Part shown: positions 1 through 6,597 of the stretch, piece after piece
How positions within the stretch are numbered: position 1 is the first letter of the stretch
Layout of the letters: each line of letters opens with the position of its first letter
Source: Chloroflexota bacterium
GTDB taxonomy: Bacteria; Chloroflexota; Anaerolineae; Aggregatilineales; UBA2796
NCBI GenBank assembly: GCA_003695215.1
Contig: RFIM01000144.1
Span: 1 to 10,801, forward strand
DNA length: 10,801 bases
Direction: 5' to 3'
The notes under the pieces: model-generated
What the model saw: the letters and a program-made list of their open reading frames with translations, nothing else
The model's database searches: none
Told to the model about the DNA's origin: nothing
Made by a program: the position numbers and the translations under genes

Positions 1-15
1 CACTTAGCTGAGCAG

Positions 16-31
16 CGTGACATAGCTCACA
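16..31. promoter_or_regulatory. Possible CRP/FNR-type operator (GTGA-N6-TCAC)
   Basis: The half-sites GTGA (17-20) and TCAC (27-30) are separated by six bases. This matches the E. coli-type CRP core TGTGA-N6-TCACA at nine of ten positions, with C in place of T at 16. It lies 19 nt upstream of the TTG start of the lipoprotein gene, where a regulator could act. Eight fixed bases will occur by chance in roughly one in six windows of this size, and no CRP-family gene is in the window, so this is only a candidate. Confidence 0.25.
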
Positions 32-37
32 CCTTCT

Positions 38-49
38 GGAGAAGCTGCC
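38..49 (+). promoter_or_regulatory. Ribosome binding site fixing a TTG start
   Basis: GGAG at 38-41 (extended GGAGAAG) lies eight bases before the TTG at 50. No ATG or GTG start in this frame would keep the lipoprotein signal peptide with a comparable site, so this Shine-Dalgarno sequence supports a TTG start. Confidence 0.65.
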
Positions 50-1669
50 TTGAAAGCGATCTCACATGGTCTGATTTGCCTGATCCTCTTGAGCGTCGCC
101 GCTTGTGGCGCGCCCGCTAGCCCAACAGCTGTTCAAAACGCGCCGACGCTCATCGCGCCGACCTTGCCACCTACAGCGGCGCCCGCCACACAAGTGCCCG
201 AGGCCTCGCCGACGCAGTTGCCCGTCACGGCGACGCTTGCAGCGCCCACGCCAGCGCCGCCTTCGCCGACGCTCGAGCCGACCCAGCCGCCTACCCAAGC
301 CGAACCGCCGACGCAGCCTGCGCCGCCCTCAAGTCCGACGGCTATCGCCCTGCGCGAAGGCGAAACGCGCATCCTTGCCTACAATCCAAACCGCAATTGG
401 TTATCCTTCTACGACCTGAGCGGCAACGCGCAGGACTTGACTCGCGGCGCTGCCCGCGCCTTGGCGATTGCATGCTTGGCCTATGACGATAACTTAGTGC
501 TGCATCTGGGCAGTGATGCCAGCGGCATGCAAGCCATCTATCCGCTTGGCAGCGGCCAGGCTCTAGAACTGGGCGAGAACAACGGCTTAGCCTGCTCGCT
601 GCGCGATAGAATGCAGCTGAGCGCTGACGGCAACTTATTCGGCATCCTGAGCTACAGCGCCGATGCGACGCGCGGCCCTTTTGCCATCGGCACGCTGCGC
701 GTGCTGGAGTTGCCCACGCTTGCGGAGCGCACGCGCTTGGAGAACGTCAGTAGCTTCACTTTCGAAGATCGGAATGTGGCTGTGGTGCAATTCTTCGCTA
801 ATTCTCGCGGCGAAGTGCCTTCAGCCGATGTGAGCTTCTGGGATGGCGAGCGCGCGCAGCGCTTGGTCAGCGAATTGCCTGCCAGCGAAGGCTGTACTTT
901 CGTCAGCAGCACAATACGCAATGTTGGCGAATCCTTTTTCATCGCCTTTGGCGAGCGCTGCAGCGGCAGGCCCTCTCAATGGCGTGTAGTGCGCGTCACG
1001 CGCAATGGCGCCTACGTGGATATCGGCAAGGGCAATAGCGGCGGCGCCTTTTTGACCTTCAGCGCCCTGAATCAGCTGCATATCATCAGCCCAACTGAAG
1101 CCTTGCTGGTCTATCCCAATGGTTTAGACGCCTCAGTGGCCAACGTCGCTAGGCTCTCGTTGGAGACAGGCGAGCTGAAGCCCGTGCTGAACGCTGTGAT
1201 CGTCGAGCGGCATCCGCCAGACTCGCCACGGCGCTTCCTCTTCAACGCCGATAGCAGCTGGCTCGCCATGGTCACGCGCAGCGGCAATGGCGATGAACAA
1301 CTGTATCTCTACGCCATTGACCGCGCTGAGGCGCCGCTTCCGATCAGCGCGGCAGGGCGCGGCGCACGTATCCTAGCAGCCGCCTGGTCTGCGGACGGCA
1401 CGCGCTTGTTCTACACCACAAGCGGCGTTGCCGAGGCACTCTATAGCGTCTCGACCAGCGATTTGCGGCCGCGTTTGATCGCACGCGGGCGCTTCCAGGG
1501 CTTGGCCATCACGCCTGAGGGCGATCTGGCCGTGCTTTCCAAGCAAGTGCAGGATGGACGCAATCTGCTCAATCATTTGGTCCTGATTGAGACAGCTGAT
1601 GGCAATGAGCGAATAGTTGTTCAAGGGCAGCGCGATGAGGCGGCCTTGCAGCCGCTCGCCATCCGCTGA
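50..1669 (+). CDS. Secreted lipoprotein with Pro/Thr-rich spacer and probable beta-propeller domain
   Basis: This is a 539-residue protein starting at TTG. Residues 1-18 form a lipoprotein signal peptide (Lys2, then a hydrophobic stretch) ending in the lipobox V-A-A-C, so Cys19 should be lipidated and the protein anchored outside the cytoplasmic membrane. Residues 21-100 are an extended spacer of Pro, Thr and Ala, encoded by recurring GCCGACG-like units. Residues 105-535 carry repeated beta-strand blocks of the form SADG.L..L and WSADGTRLFYTTSG (446-458), which suggests a TolB/PD40- or WD40-like propeller. I did not recognise a specific family and see no catalytic motif. Such lipoproteins in Chloroflexota often bind partners or act as surface sensors, but that is inference. 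The gene stands alone, and its 3' end faces the tRNA-Leu terminator hairpin. The lipoprotein call is firm; the propeller call is moderate. Confidence 0.8.
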   Translation: MKAISHGLICLILLSVAACGAPASPTAVQNAPTLIAPTLPPTAAPATQVPEASPTQLPVTATLAAPTPAPPSPTLEPTQPPTQAEPPTQPAPPSSPTAIALREGETRILAYNPNRNWLSFYDLSGNAQDLTRGAARALAIACLAYDDNLVLHLGSDASGMQAIYPLGSGQALELGENNGLACSLRDRMQLSADGNLFGILSYSADATRGPFAIGTLRVLELPTLAERTRLENVSSFTFEDRNVAVVQFFANSRGEVPSADVSFWDGERAQRLVSELPASEGCTFVSSTIRNVGESFFIAFGERCSGRPSQWRVVRVTRNGAYVDIGKGNSGGAFLTFSALNQLHIISPTEALLVYPNGLDASVANVARLSLETGELKPVLNAVIVERHPPDSPRRFLFNADSSWLAMVTRSGNGDEQLYLYAIDRAEAPLPISAAGRGARILAAAWSADGTRLFYTTSGVAEALYSVSTSDLRPRLIARGRFQGLAITPEGDLAVLSKQVQDGRNLLNHLVLIETADGNERIVVQGQRDEAALQPLAIR

Positions 1670-1677
1670 AGGCGCCC

Positions 1678-1714
1678 AAAACGCAGAAGACCAGCAGCTG
1701 TCCTGCTGGTCTTC
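1678..1714 (-). terminator. Hairpin terminator behind tRNA-Leu
   Basis: A perfect 12-bp inverted repeat (GAAGACCAGCAG at 1686-1697 and its complement at 1703-1714) encloses a 5-nt loop. On the minus strand it begins four bases after the tRNA discriminator base and is followed, after four bases, by TTTT (1681-1678). It therefore fits termination of the tRNA transcript. The short T-run makes it weaker than a textbook terminator. The stem also follows the plus-strand lipoprotein gene by 16 nt and could stop or protect that transcript too, though no T-run follows on that side. Confidence 0.75.
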
Positions 1715-1717
1715 GCT

Positions 1718-1799
1718 TGCCCTGGAGAGGACTCGAACCTCCACGCCATAAAGGCACAGCCCCTCAAACTGCCGCGTATACCAATTCCGCCACCAGGGC
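1718..1799 (-). tRNA. tRNA-Leu (anticodon GAG)
   Basis: This is an 82-nt class II tRNA. The acceptor arms GCCCTGG and CCAGGGC pair fully and are followed by discriminator A. The D arm contains GCGGAATTGGTATACGC, typical of tRNA-Leu. The anticodon stem is GCAGT/GCTGT and the loop TTGAGGG gives anticodon GAG (1763-1765). A long variable arm has a GCC/GGC stem, and the T arm is GGAGG-TTCGAGT-CCTCT. It reads CUC and, by wobble, CUU leucine codons. The 3' CCA is not encoded and must be added after transcription. A consensus promoter lies directly upstream and a hairpin directly downstream, so it is its own transcription unit. Confidence 0.97.
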
Positions 1800-1811
1800 T
1801 TATCTGCCTTT

Positions 1812-1840
1812 ATTATATGCAGGGCCCATCAAGTTGTCAA
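1812..1840 (-). promoter_or_regulatory. Consensus sigma70-type promoter of tRNA-Leu
   Basis: On the minus strand, TTGACA (1840-1835) and TATAAT (1817-1812) are separated by exactly 17 bp. Both hexamers match the housekeeping consensus at every position. The predicted transcription start falls near 1805, a few bases before the mature tRNA 5' end at 1799. This indicates strong constitutive expression. Confidence 0.93.
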
Positions 1841-1875
1841 TGCTTTTTGCTCAGACTCTCGGGCTGTGGGCGTGC

Positions 1876-3639
1876 CTACCAGCCACTCGCCTTGAAGAGC
1901 GTCTTCAGGAACGCCGTTCGCTCAGACTCGCTCATCGGGCGCGGACGCGCGTAGTCTTCGATCAGGCCTGTGAATAGCTCGATCGAGAGCAATCGCCCCT
2001 GGTAGATCGTCAGCTTATCGGCGCACATTTGGCGCGTGCCCAACGTCTGCATCTGATCGAAGAACAAGTTGCCCAAACCGAAGTGAATGAAGGCGCCGCC
2101 TTGCCAAGCTGTGAAGGCAAAGCCTTGCGGCTGATGCGCCTGACTGCCAATGACGACGTCGGCGCCCATAGCCGCATATTTGCGAAAGAAGGCCTGCTGC
2201 TCAGGCGAAGCAGCGTACTGGTACAGCTCTTGATACTGAATCGTCATCACTACGATATCGGCGAGCTGCTTCAAGCGCGGAATCTCTCGGCTGAGATACG
2301 CGTCGTCACAGCGCGCTGCACCTGGGCGCTCTGCTGTTGCCCAGGCGCTGTTCGGCCCGACCGCGTTGCAGCCGATGAAGGCGATCGTGTTGCCGTTATG
2401 GATTCGAATAGCGGCGCGCTGCGCATCATAGGCGTTTTTGCCGCCGCCAAAATAGGGAATGCTGTAGGCATCGTAGAGCGCTAACGTATTCAGCAATGCA
2501 GCGTTGCCCCAGTCATTCACGTGATTGCCCGTCAGCTCGATCACGTTCACGCCGATGGTGTAGAGCAGCTCAAAGTACTGCTCACGGCTGCAAAAACGCA
2601 GGCTCGTCGATGCAGGATCGGGATAGGGACAATCCTTGGCGAAGGCGACTTCGTTGCTAGTGTGCAGGATATCCGCCTGCGAAAAAAACGGCGCGATATC
2701 TCGCGCCGGATACAGGATGCCCTGTGTCTCCATCTTCCAGGCGGTAGCGCGCGTCAGCGCTGTCACGCCCGTCAGAATCAGCGACGTCAGCCGCGTCGGA
2801 TCGCGATTAGTCGGCAGCCAAGTGCCTGCAGCGAGAATCGCCTGCGTCACTGCTTGCACAGCCGCTGCGTCCGCACCGACCACGCCGAAGGTATCGGTCA
2901 TTCCCCACTGATCGACCGAGACCGAGCGGCTCAAGATGTTGACGCCATCCACGCTGAGCGCCTTTAGCGTCGGATTGAGCTGCTCAAAGGGCACAATCGA
3001 CCAGGCGTTGCGCAGTTCCCACAGGCGCGGCGCTAGAATCTCAGCAAGGACGATCTCAGTCGGCACGTTTGGCGCAGGCTCGCCCAAGCCGCTGACTAGC
3101 CAACGGCGCACTTCCTCAGTCATGACCAGCACAGGCGGCTGTCTGCTCTCGCTCAAGGCAGCTAGCGCCGCAATATCGCCGCGCCAAAAGCGTTGGATAT
3201 CAGCTACGCTGATGCGCTCGGCTGTGGAGAGAAACGGCACCACAGGCACGTACACCCAACGCGCCAAGAGCAGCGTTGGCGTGTTAGGCGGCACCCGAAT
3301 CAGCTGCACTTGCGCCGTAGCCGCATCGCTCAGCACGACCTGACCGCTGGCGATCAATGGCCTGAAAGCTGCGGCCAGCGCCGGCGGCACGCCCTCAGCC
3401 ACGAAAACGCGCACGGCGCTCGGCGGCGGCGCGGGCTGAGTCGGCGCGGGCAAAGGCGTGAACGGCGTCACTTGCGGCACGACTTCCGCCTGAGTCGGCA
3501 CAGGTGGGCTGATTTCAGGCGCTAGGGCGTTCAGCGTTGGCGTCGGCGGCGGGCGCGTGCCACGCGCAAAGCAGCCGCTCAAGCTCAGCGCGCAAAGCAG
3601 CCCGATCAGGCTGAATCGGAGCAAGCGCACTGCGCTCAT
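1876..3639 (-). CDS. CapA-like lipoprotein with N-terminal PBP-like domain
   Basis: This is a 587-residue protein. A signal peptide ends in lipobox L-S-G-C, making Cys23 the lipidation site. Residues 27-75 are a Pro/Thr-rich spacer. Residues 76-270 resemble a PstS/PBP-like fold (WVYVPVVPFLSTAERISVAD, then QRFWRGD). Residues 283-570 resemble the CapA family (PGA_cap, metallophosphatase-like), first known from poly-gamma-glutamate capsule synthesis: ELTGNH (368-373), GSQAH (498-502) and GLGNLFFDQ (521-529). Several usual metal ligands are changed. The GD motif reads G291-V292, the NLE-like site reads S328-N329-E330, the HWG-type His is Gln468, and the first His of GHxH is Gln500. Only GNH and His502 remain, so phosphatase activity is doubtful. 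The start ATG overlaps the stop of the upstream protease gene (ATGA), with GGAG eight bases before it (3648-3651). I saw no clear terminator after it. Confidence 0.87.
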   Translation of the reverse strand: MSAVRLLRFSLIGLLCALSLSGCFARGTRPPPTPTLNALAPEISPPVPTQAEVVPQVTPFTPLPAPTQPAPPPSAVRVFVAEGVPPALAAAFRPLIASGQVVLSDAATAQVQLIRVPPNTPTLLLARWVYVPVVPFLSTAERISVADIQRFWRGDIAALAALSESRQPPVLVMTEEVRRWLVSGLGEPAPNVPTEIVLAEILAPRLWELRNAWSIVPFEQLNPTLKALSVDGVNILSRSVSVDQWGMTDTFGVVGADAAAVQAVTQAILAAGTWLPTNRDPTRLTSLILTGVTALTRATAWKMETQGILYPARDIAPFFSQADILHTSNEVAFAKDCPYPDPASTSLRFCSREQYFELLYTIGVNVIELTGNHVNDWGNAALLNTLALYDAYSIPYFGGGKNAYDAQRAAIRIHNGNTIAFIGCNAVGPNSAWATAERPGAARCDDAYLSREIPRLKQLADIVVMTIQYQELYQYAASPEQQAFFRKYAAMGADVVIGSQAHQPQGFAFTAWQGGAFIHFGLGNLFFDQMQTLGTRQMCADKLTIYQGRLLSIELFTGLIEDYARPRPMSESERTAFLKTLFKASGW

Positions 3640-4595
3640 GGCATCATCTCCAGCAAGTCTATAGCATAACGGCCGAAAACGACCAGCGCTGCCAAAGCGA
3701 AGTTGTAGAGAAAATGCGCCACAATGGCCACAGTGGTGTTATAGCGCTGCCGCGCCCAGCCAAAGCCCAGCGAGACCACGAAGATGATGCCCAGGGCCGG
3801 CGTGAAAGCGTACTGCGTGTGCGTGAGCGCAAAGACAGCGCTGGTGAACCAATTGCCGAAGATCGGCTGTAGCGCGCCACGAAAGGCGATCTCCTCGCCA
3901 ATAGCCGCTGTAAAAGCGACCCAAAAGGCTGTGCTAAGCGTCTCGATGTTCTCGGCGATCAAGCCGCTCAGTTCGGTCTGCTGCTCGATCACATCCGGCG
4001 GCAAGAGCATCTGCCAAAGCAGGCTGAGCGCATAGACTGCCCAAAAAAGGCTGAACGCCACGCCAAAGCCGACGTACAGCTCCTGCAGGGTCGGTGCGCG
4101 CAGCCCAAGCCGCTCGATCACAGCTGCGAGCGTGCGCCGCGTCCCCAGCCCGACGCCTAAGACGCCGAACAGCGAGAAGATCAGCATCTGCGTCAGCAAC
4201 GTTTCCACATTCAGCACGTCGCCGCGCGCCTGTGCCGATTCGCGCAGGCCGCTCAGGCCATCTGCTAGCGCGTAGTTCAGCAGGGCGTTGGCGATCAGAT
4301 ATACGCAAAAAACTAGCGCCGTCATGTGCAGCGGCGACTCGGGCTCGAAAGCGCTTCTGGGCAGCCAGGCTGCCAAGCGCAAGCGCACAAGGCGCAGCAA
4401 GGGCAGGCTTGCCAGAAGCGCCAAACCGACGCTCAACGCTAGCGCAGCCGCGTTCGGCCTCATCGAGAGCGTCAGGACGACTAAGCCGAGGTTGGCTACA
4501 AGCAGCAGCACATGAAGCACTGTCCGCCAGCGCGGCTGCTGTTCGGCATAATTGGCGATCAACAGCACTACGCCTAGCGCAAGAATGATCGGCAT
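3636..4595 (-). CDS. CPBP-family intramembrane metalloprotease
   Basis: This is a polytopic membrane protein of 319 residues. The C-terminal half has the three motifs of the CPBP (CAAX protease and bacteriocin-processing, Abi) family: EEIAFRG (Glu234, Glu235, Arg239), FALTH (His259) and HFLYN (His294, Asn298). These residues are expected to bind zinc within the membrane. Hydrophobic segments cover most of the chain, including the first 20 residues. The frame stays open up to 4799, but those extra 68 residues are basic and non-hydrophobic and would overlap the promoter region of the divergent hydrolase. I therefore chose ATG 4595, which has a GAAGTGAG-like site six bases before it. The gene overlaps the CapA-like gene by 4 nt and is co-transcribed with it. 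The substrate is unknown; family members cleave prenylated proteins or bacteriocin-type peptides, or serve in immunity. Confidence 0.88.
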   Translation of the reverse strand: MPIILALGVVLLIANYAEQQPRWRTVLHVLLLVANLGLVVLTLSMRPNAAALALSVGLALLASLPLLRLVRLRLAAWLPRSAFEPESPLHMTALVFCVYLIANALLNYALADGLSGLRESAQARGDVLNVETLLTQMLIFSLFGVLGVGLGTRRTLAAVIERLGLRAPTLQELYVGFGVAFSLFWAVYALSLLWQMLLPPDVIEQQTELSGLIAENIETLSTAFWVAFTAAIGEEIAFRGALQPIFGNWFTSAVFALTHTQYAFTPALGIIFVVSLGFGWARQRYNTTVAIVAHFLYNFALAALVVFGRYAIDLLEMMP

Positions 4596-4681
4596 GACGC
4601 GCTCACTTCTAAACAACTGCTCAACAGATCGTAACCGAAAAGCGCCCTTTATGCCACTCAGCCCAGCAGCCACGACTTCGC

Positions 4682-4687
4682 TATAAT
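4682..4687 (+). promoter_or_regulatory. Candidate -10 box for the hydrolase gene
   Basis: TATAAT at 4682-4687 is a perfect -10 hexamer 39 nt before the chosen ATG (4727). No convincing -35 box is seen 16-18 bp upstream. Transcription from it would start near 4694, leaving a leader of about 33 nt that contains the ribosome site at 4712. If the ATG at 4697 were used instead, the message would be almost leaderless. Confidence 0.5.
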
Positions 4688-4711
4688 CTAGCGTGAATGG
4701 ATCGACAGCCC

Positions 4712-4726
4712 AGAAGGATCGTTCCG
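4712..4726 (+). promoter_or_regulatory. Ribosome binding site deciding the hydrolase start
   Basis: AGAAGGA (4712-4718) lies eight bases before ATG 4727. The earlier in-frame ATG at 4697 has no such site and falls only about three bases after the predicted transcription start. I therefore prefer 4727. Confidence 0.65.
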
Positions 4727-5368
4727 ATGCAGCAAGGCTATACTTCACGCTTTTTGAATTACCTGCTCTACCTGCCCGACGATCAGCCCGCCGAAGCATT
4801 GCCCTTGATTGTCTTTTTGCACGGCAGCGGCGAGCGCGGCGCTGATCTCAACTTAGTCAAGCGTTATGCCTTACCCGCTTTGCTAGAGACGCAGTCGGAT
4901 TTCCCTGCGGCTGTCCTCTCGCCGCAATGCCCGCCTGAGACGCGCTGGACCGAGCACGCCGCAGCTGTCTTAGCGCTCATTGACAGCGTGCGCCAAGCCC
5001 ATAGGTTCGATTCGGCGCGCCTGTACCTGACAGGCTTCAGCATGGGCGGGCAAGGCACTTGGTATATCGCAGCGCGCGCGCCACGCCTATTTGCAGCTAT
5101 TGCGCCAGTCGCGGCGCGCATCCCACCCGATCCGCACTTCCTGAAGCACCTGTGCGACTTGAAAGATGTGCCCATTTGGGCCATTCACGGCAGCGCCGAT
5201 GAAGTTGTGCCGTGCGAGAACACGCGCAACCTTGCCGCAGCGCTAGAAACCTGCGGCGGCAAAGTCAAGGTTAGCTTGTTGGAAGGCGCCGATCACGTCC
5301 AGACGGCGATCCGCGCCTTCGCACCTAGTTTCGGACTCTACGAGTGGCTGCTAGCGCACCGACTCTAG
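4727..5368 (+). CDS. Alpha/beta hydrolase (carboxylesterase/phospholipase-like)
   Basis: This is a 213-residue soluble serine hydrolase without a signal peptide, so probably cytoplasmic. The oxyanion-hole motif HGSGERG is at 32-38. The nucleophile elbow GFSMGG places Ser105 as the catalytic serine. Asp158 in HGSADEVVP and His190 in GADHV complete the triad in the usual order and spacing. The overall pattern resembles the dienelactone hydrolase, phospholipase/carboxylesterase and PHB-depolymerase-like esterases. The exact substrate cannot be read from the sequence. It is divergent from the CPBP-CapA operon (131-bp gap) and convergent with the eRF1-like gene, with 18 bp of the two coding ends overlapping. 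An in-frame ATG at 4697 would add ten residues. Confidence 0.9.
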   Translation: MQQGYTSRFLNYLLYLPDDQPAEALPLIVFLHGSGERGADLNLVKRYALPALLETQSDFPAAVLSPQCPPETRWTEHAAAVLALIDSVRQAHRFDSARLYLTGFSMGGQGTWYIAARAPRLFAAIAPVAARIPPDPHFLKHLCDLKDVPIWAIHGSADEVVPCENTRNLAAALETCGGKVKVSLLEGADHVQTAIRAFAPSFGLYEWLLAHRL

Positions 5369-6478
5369 CGGAAGGCTGTAGTAGAGCTGCGCCGCAATGC
5401 CGCCCTCTGAGAGCAGCAAATCCGCCGCTTCGCCGCGCACGAACTCGATCTGGCTGCCGCTATGAAGCGCCTTGACTAGCAGTTCGTCCACGATGCCTGC
5501 CAAAATCGGCGTCTCGATAGGATAGGGCAAGATCAGCACGCTGACAGCGTAGCGATCCAGCGCTTGATGCACATCGCTCAAGCCGAGCGCAGCGCGCTTG
5601 CCGCCTTTGGCCATGCTGATCGTATCCTGGACGAGGATTAGCTCGTGGTCGCGCTCAGCGGTGTAGGCGATCTCGCGGATTGAAGCGGCGATCTCGTGTG
5701 GCGGCGCCTCAAACGGAATTTTCACCACGCTGATCACCTTGCGCGCAACTGATGGATGCAAAAAGGCCAGCACAGCGTGCGCCAATTGCACATTGCCACC
5801 GAGGATCAGCCGATCGATATCGCGCTCGCGCACAAAAAGCTGATTGATCTCGTCGGCCATATAGCGCGCAAAGCGCCTGTCCAGCTCATCTTGACGGCGC
5901 GCTATCTGTGCCTCATGAGCCGTCTTGCGGCTATCCTTGCGCTGCCAGGTTTGGTCAAGATTGACGGTCACGTCGCTGGCAGAAGTGCCAAGAAACAAGT
6001 TGACGGCGCGCGCCTTATCCTGAGCGAAAAGCACCACCAGATGCTGCTCGTACTCGTCTATGGCGTAAAGGAAGTCTTTGATCTGCATCCAGCCGTAATG
6101 CGCGTAATTGCGCAGGCGCACAGGCAGCTCATAGGCAAGCAGCTGCTCGGCACTGACGAACAGCACGAGCGTTTTGCCTTGCGGAAGGTAGCTATCCAAA
6201 TAAGCCTCTAGGCGCAAGCGCGTGCGCGCCCATTCTGTCTTCTCTGAAGTATCCGAGAGACGGACAGTCTTCCACTGTTTGACCTGCTCAGGATTCAGCT
6301 GGTTCTCGATCTCAGCTAGGGCATTGCGCAGGTAAATCTGCCAGGCAGGCGTCTCTGCTTGATTGGCAGGCTCGGCGGGATCGACCACCAGGTAGATCGA
6401 GAGGACATTTGGGCGCCTTTCAGCGTCCTCTACATAGGCGACAAATTCTCTGAGTAGATGCTCAGCCTCGTGGAGCAT
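5351..6478 (-). CDS. Bacterial eRF1-like (baeRF-type) protein
   Basis: This is a 375-residue soluble protein. Its three-part layout matches the bacterial archaeo-eukaryotic release factor families: an N-terminal alpha/beta region (1-135), a middle domain-2-like region (140-250, with VVLFAQDKARAVNLFLG and DRLILGGN) and a C-terminal Pelota/eRF1 domain-3-like part (260-375, containing AKGGKRAALGLSDVHQALDRY). Domain 2 of true release factors carries GGQ, which triggers peptidyl-tRNA hydrolysis. Here the equivalent loop (about 177-200) has Gln and Arg residues but no Gly-Gly pair. A role in ribosome rescue or quality control is inferred from the family and is unproven. The start ATG has AAGGAG six bases before it (6485-6490), the best ribosome site in the window. 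It lies 119 nt after the DICT gene and overlaps the hydrolase 3' end by 18 bp. Confidence 0.75.
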   Translation of the reverse strand: MLHEAEHLLREFVAYVEDAERRPNVLSIYLVVDPAEPANQAETPAWQIYLRNALAEIENQLNPEQVKQWKTVRLSDTSEKTEWARTRLRLEAYLDSYLPQGKTLVLFVSAEQLLAYELPVRLRNYAHYGWMQIKDFLYAIDEYEQHLVVLFAQDKARAVNLFLGTSASDVTVNLDQTWQRKDSRKTAHEAQIARRQDELDRRFARYMADEINQLFVRERDIDRLILGGNVQLAHAVLAFLHPSVARKVISVVKIPFEAPPHEIAASIREIAYTAERDHELILVQDTISMAKGGKRAALGLSDVHQALDRYAVSVLILPYPIETPILAGIVDELLVKALHSGSQIEFVRGEAADLLLSEGGIAAQLYYSLPLESVR

Positions 6479-6541
6479 AGAAATCTCCTTGCGTGTGGCG
6501 TCAGCGCTAGAAAGCTTTGCGCCGCGCAGCTTGACGTGCCT

Positions 6542-6569
6542 ATTTCAACACAAATTATGGCAGAGTCAA
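6542..6569 (-). promoter_or_regulatory. Candidate promoter of the eRF1-like gene
   Basis: On the minus strand TTGACT (6569-6564) is followed after 16 bp by TGAAAT (6547-6542). These match five and four of six consensus positions. It lies about 65-90 nt before the start codon in the gap between the DICT and eRF1-like genes, suggesting the latter may be transcribed separately. Confidence 0.35.
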
Positions 6570-6578
6570 GGCTGAGCG

Positions 6579-6597
6579 GCGCTGATTCAGGCAGCGC
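6579..6597 (-). terminator. Weak hairpin after the DICT gene
   Basis: Directly after the TAA stop, GCGCTG and CAGCGC form a 6-bp GC-rich stem around a 7-nt loop. No T-run follows, so if it stops transcription it would do so inefficiently or with help from Rho. Confidence 0.3.

Noticed and set aside
160..345. GCCGACG-like recurring units as a possible DNA repeat array
   Set aside because: Spacing is irregular and the units encode the Pro/Thr-rich spacer, so codon use explains them.
62..419. Open frames opposite or offset to the lipoprotein spacer, rich in Arg, Gly or Pro
   Set aside because: They are shadows of the repetitive Pro/Thr-rich coding stretch, with low-complexity translations and no ribosome sites.
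1717..1977. Plus-strand frame across the tRNA region
   Set aside because: It runs antisense through the tRNA-Leu gene and its promoter; the tRNA explains the sequence fully.
2029..3525. Several plus-strand frames opposite the CapA-like gene
   Set aside because: Their translations show no family motifs and are rich in Arg, His and Ala, as expected for the antisense of a real gene.
4596..4799. N-terminal extension of the CPBP protease frame
   Set aside because: The added 68 residues are not hydrophobic, would run into the divergent hydrolase gene, and the frame merely remains open in GC-rich DNA; ATG 4595 begins directly with the first membrane segment.
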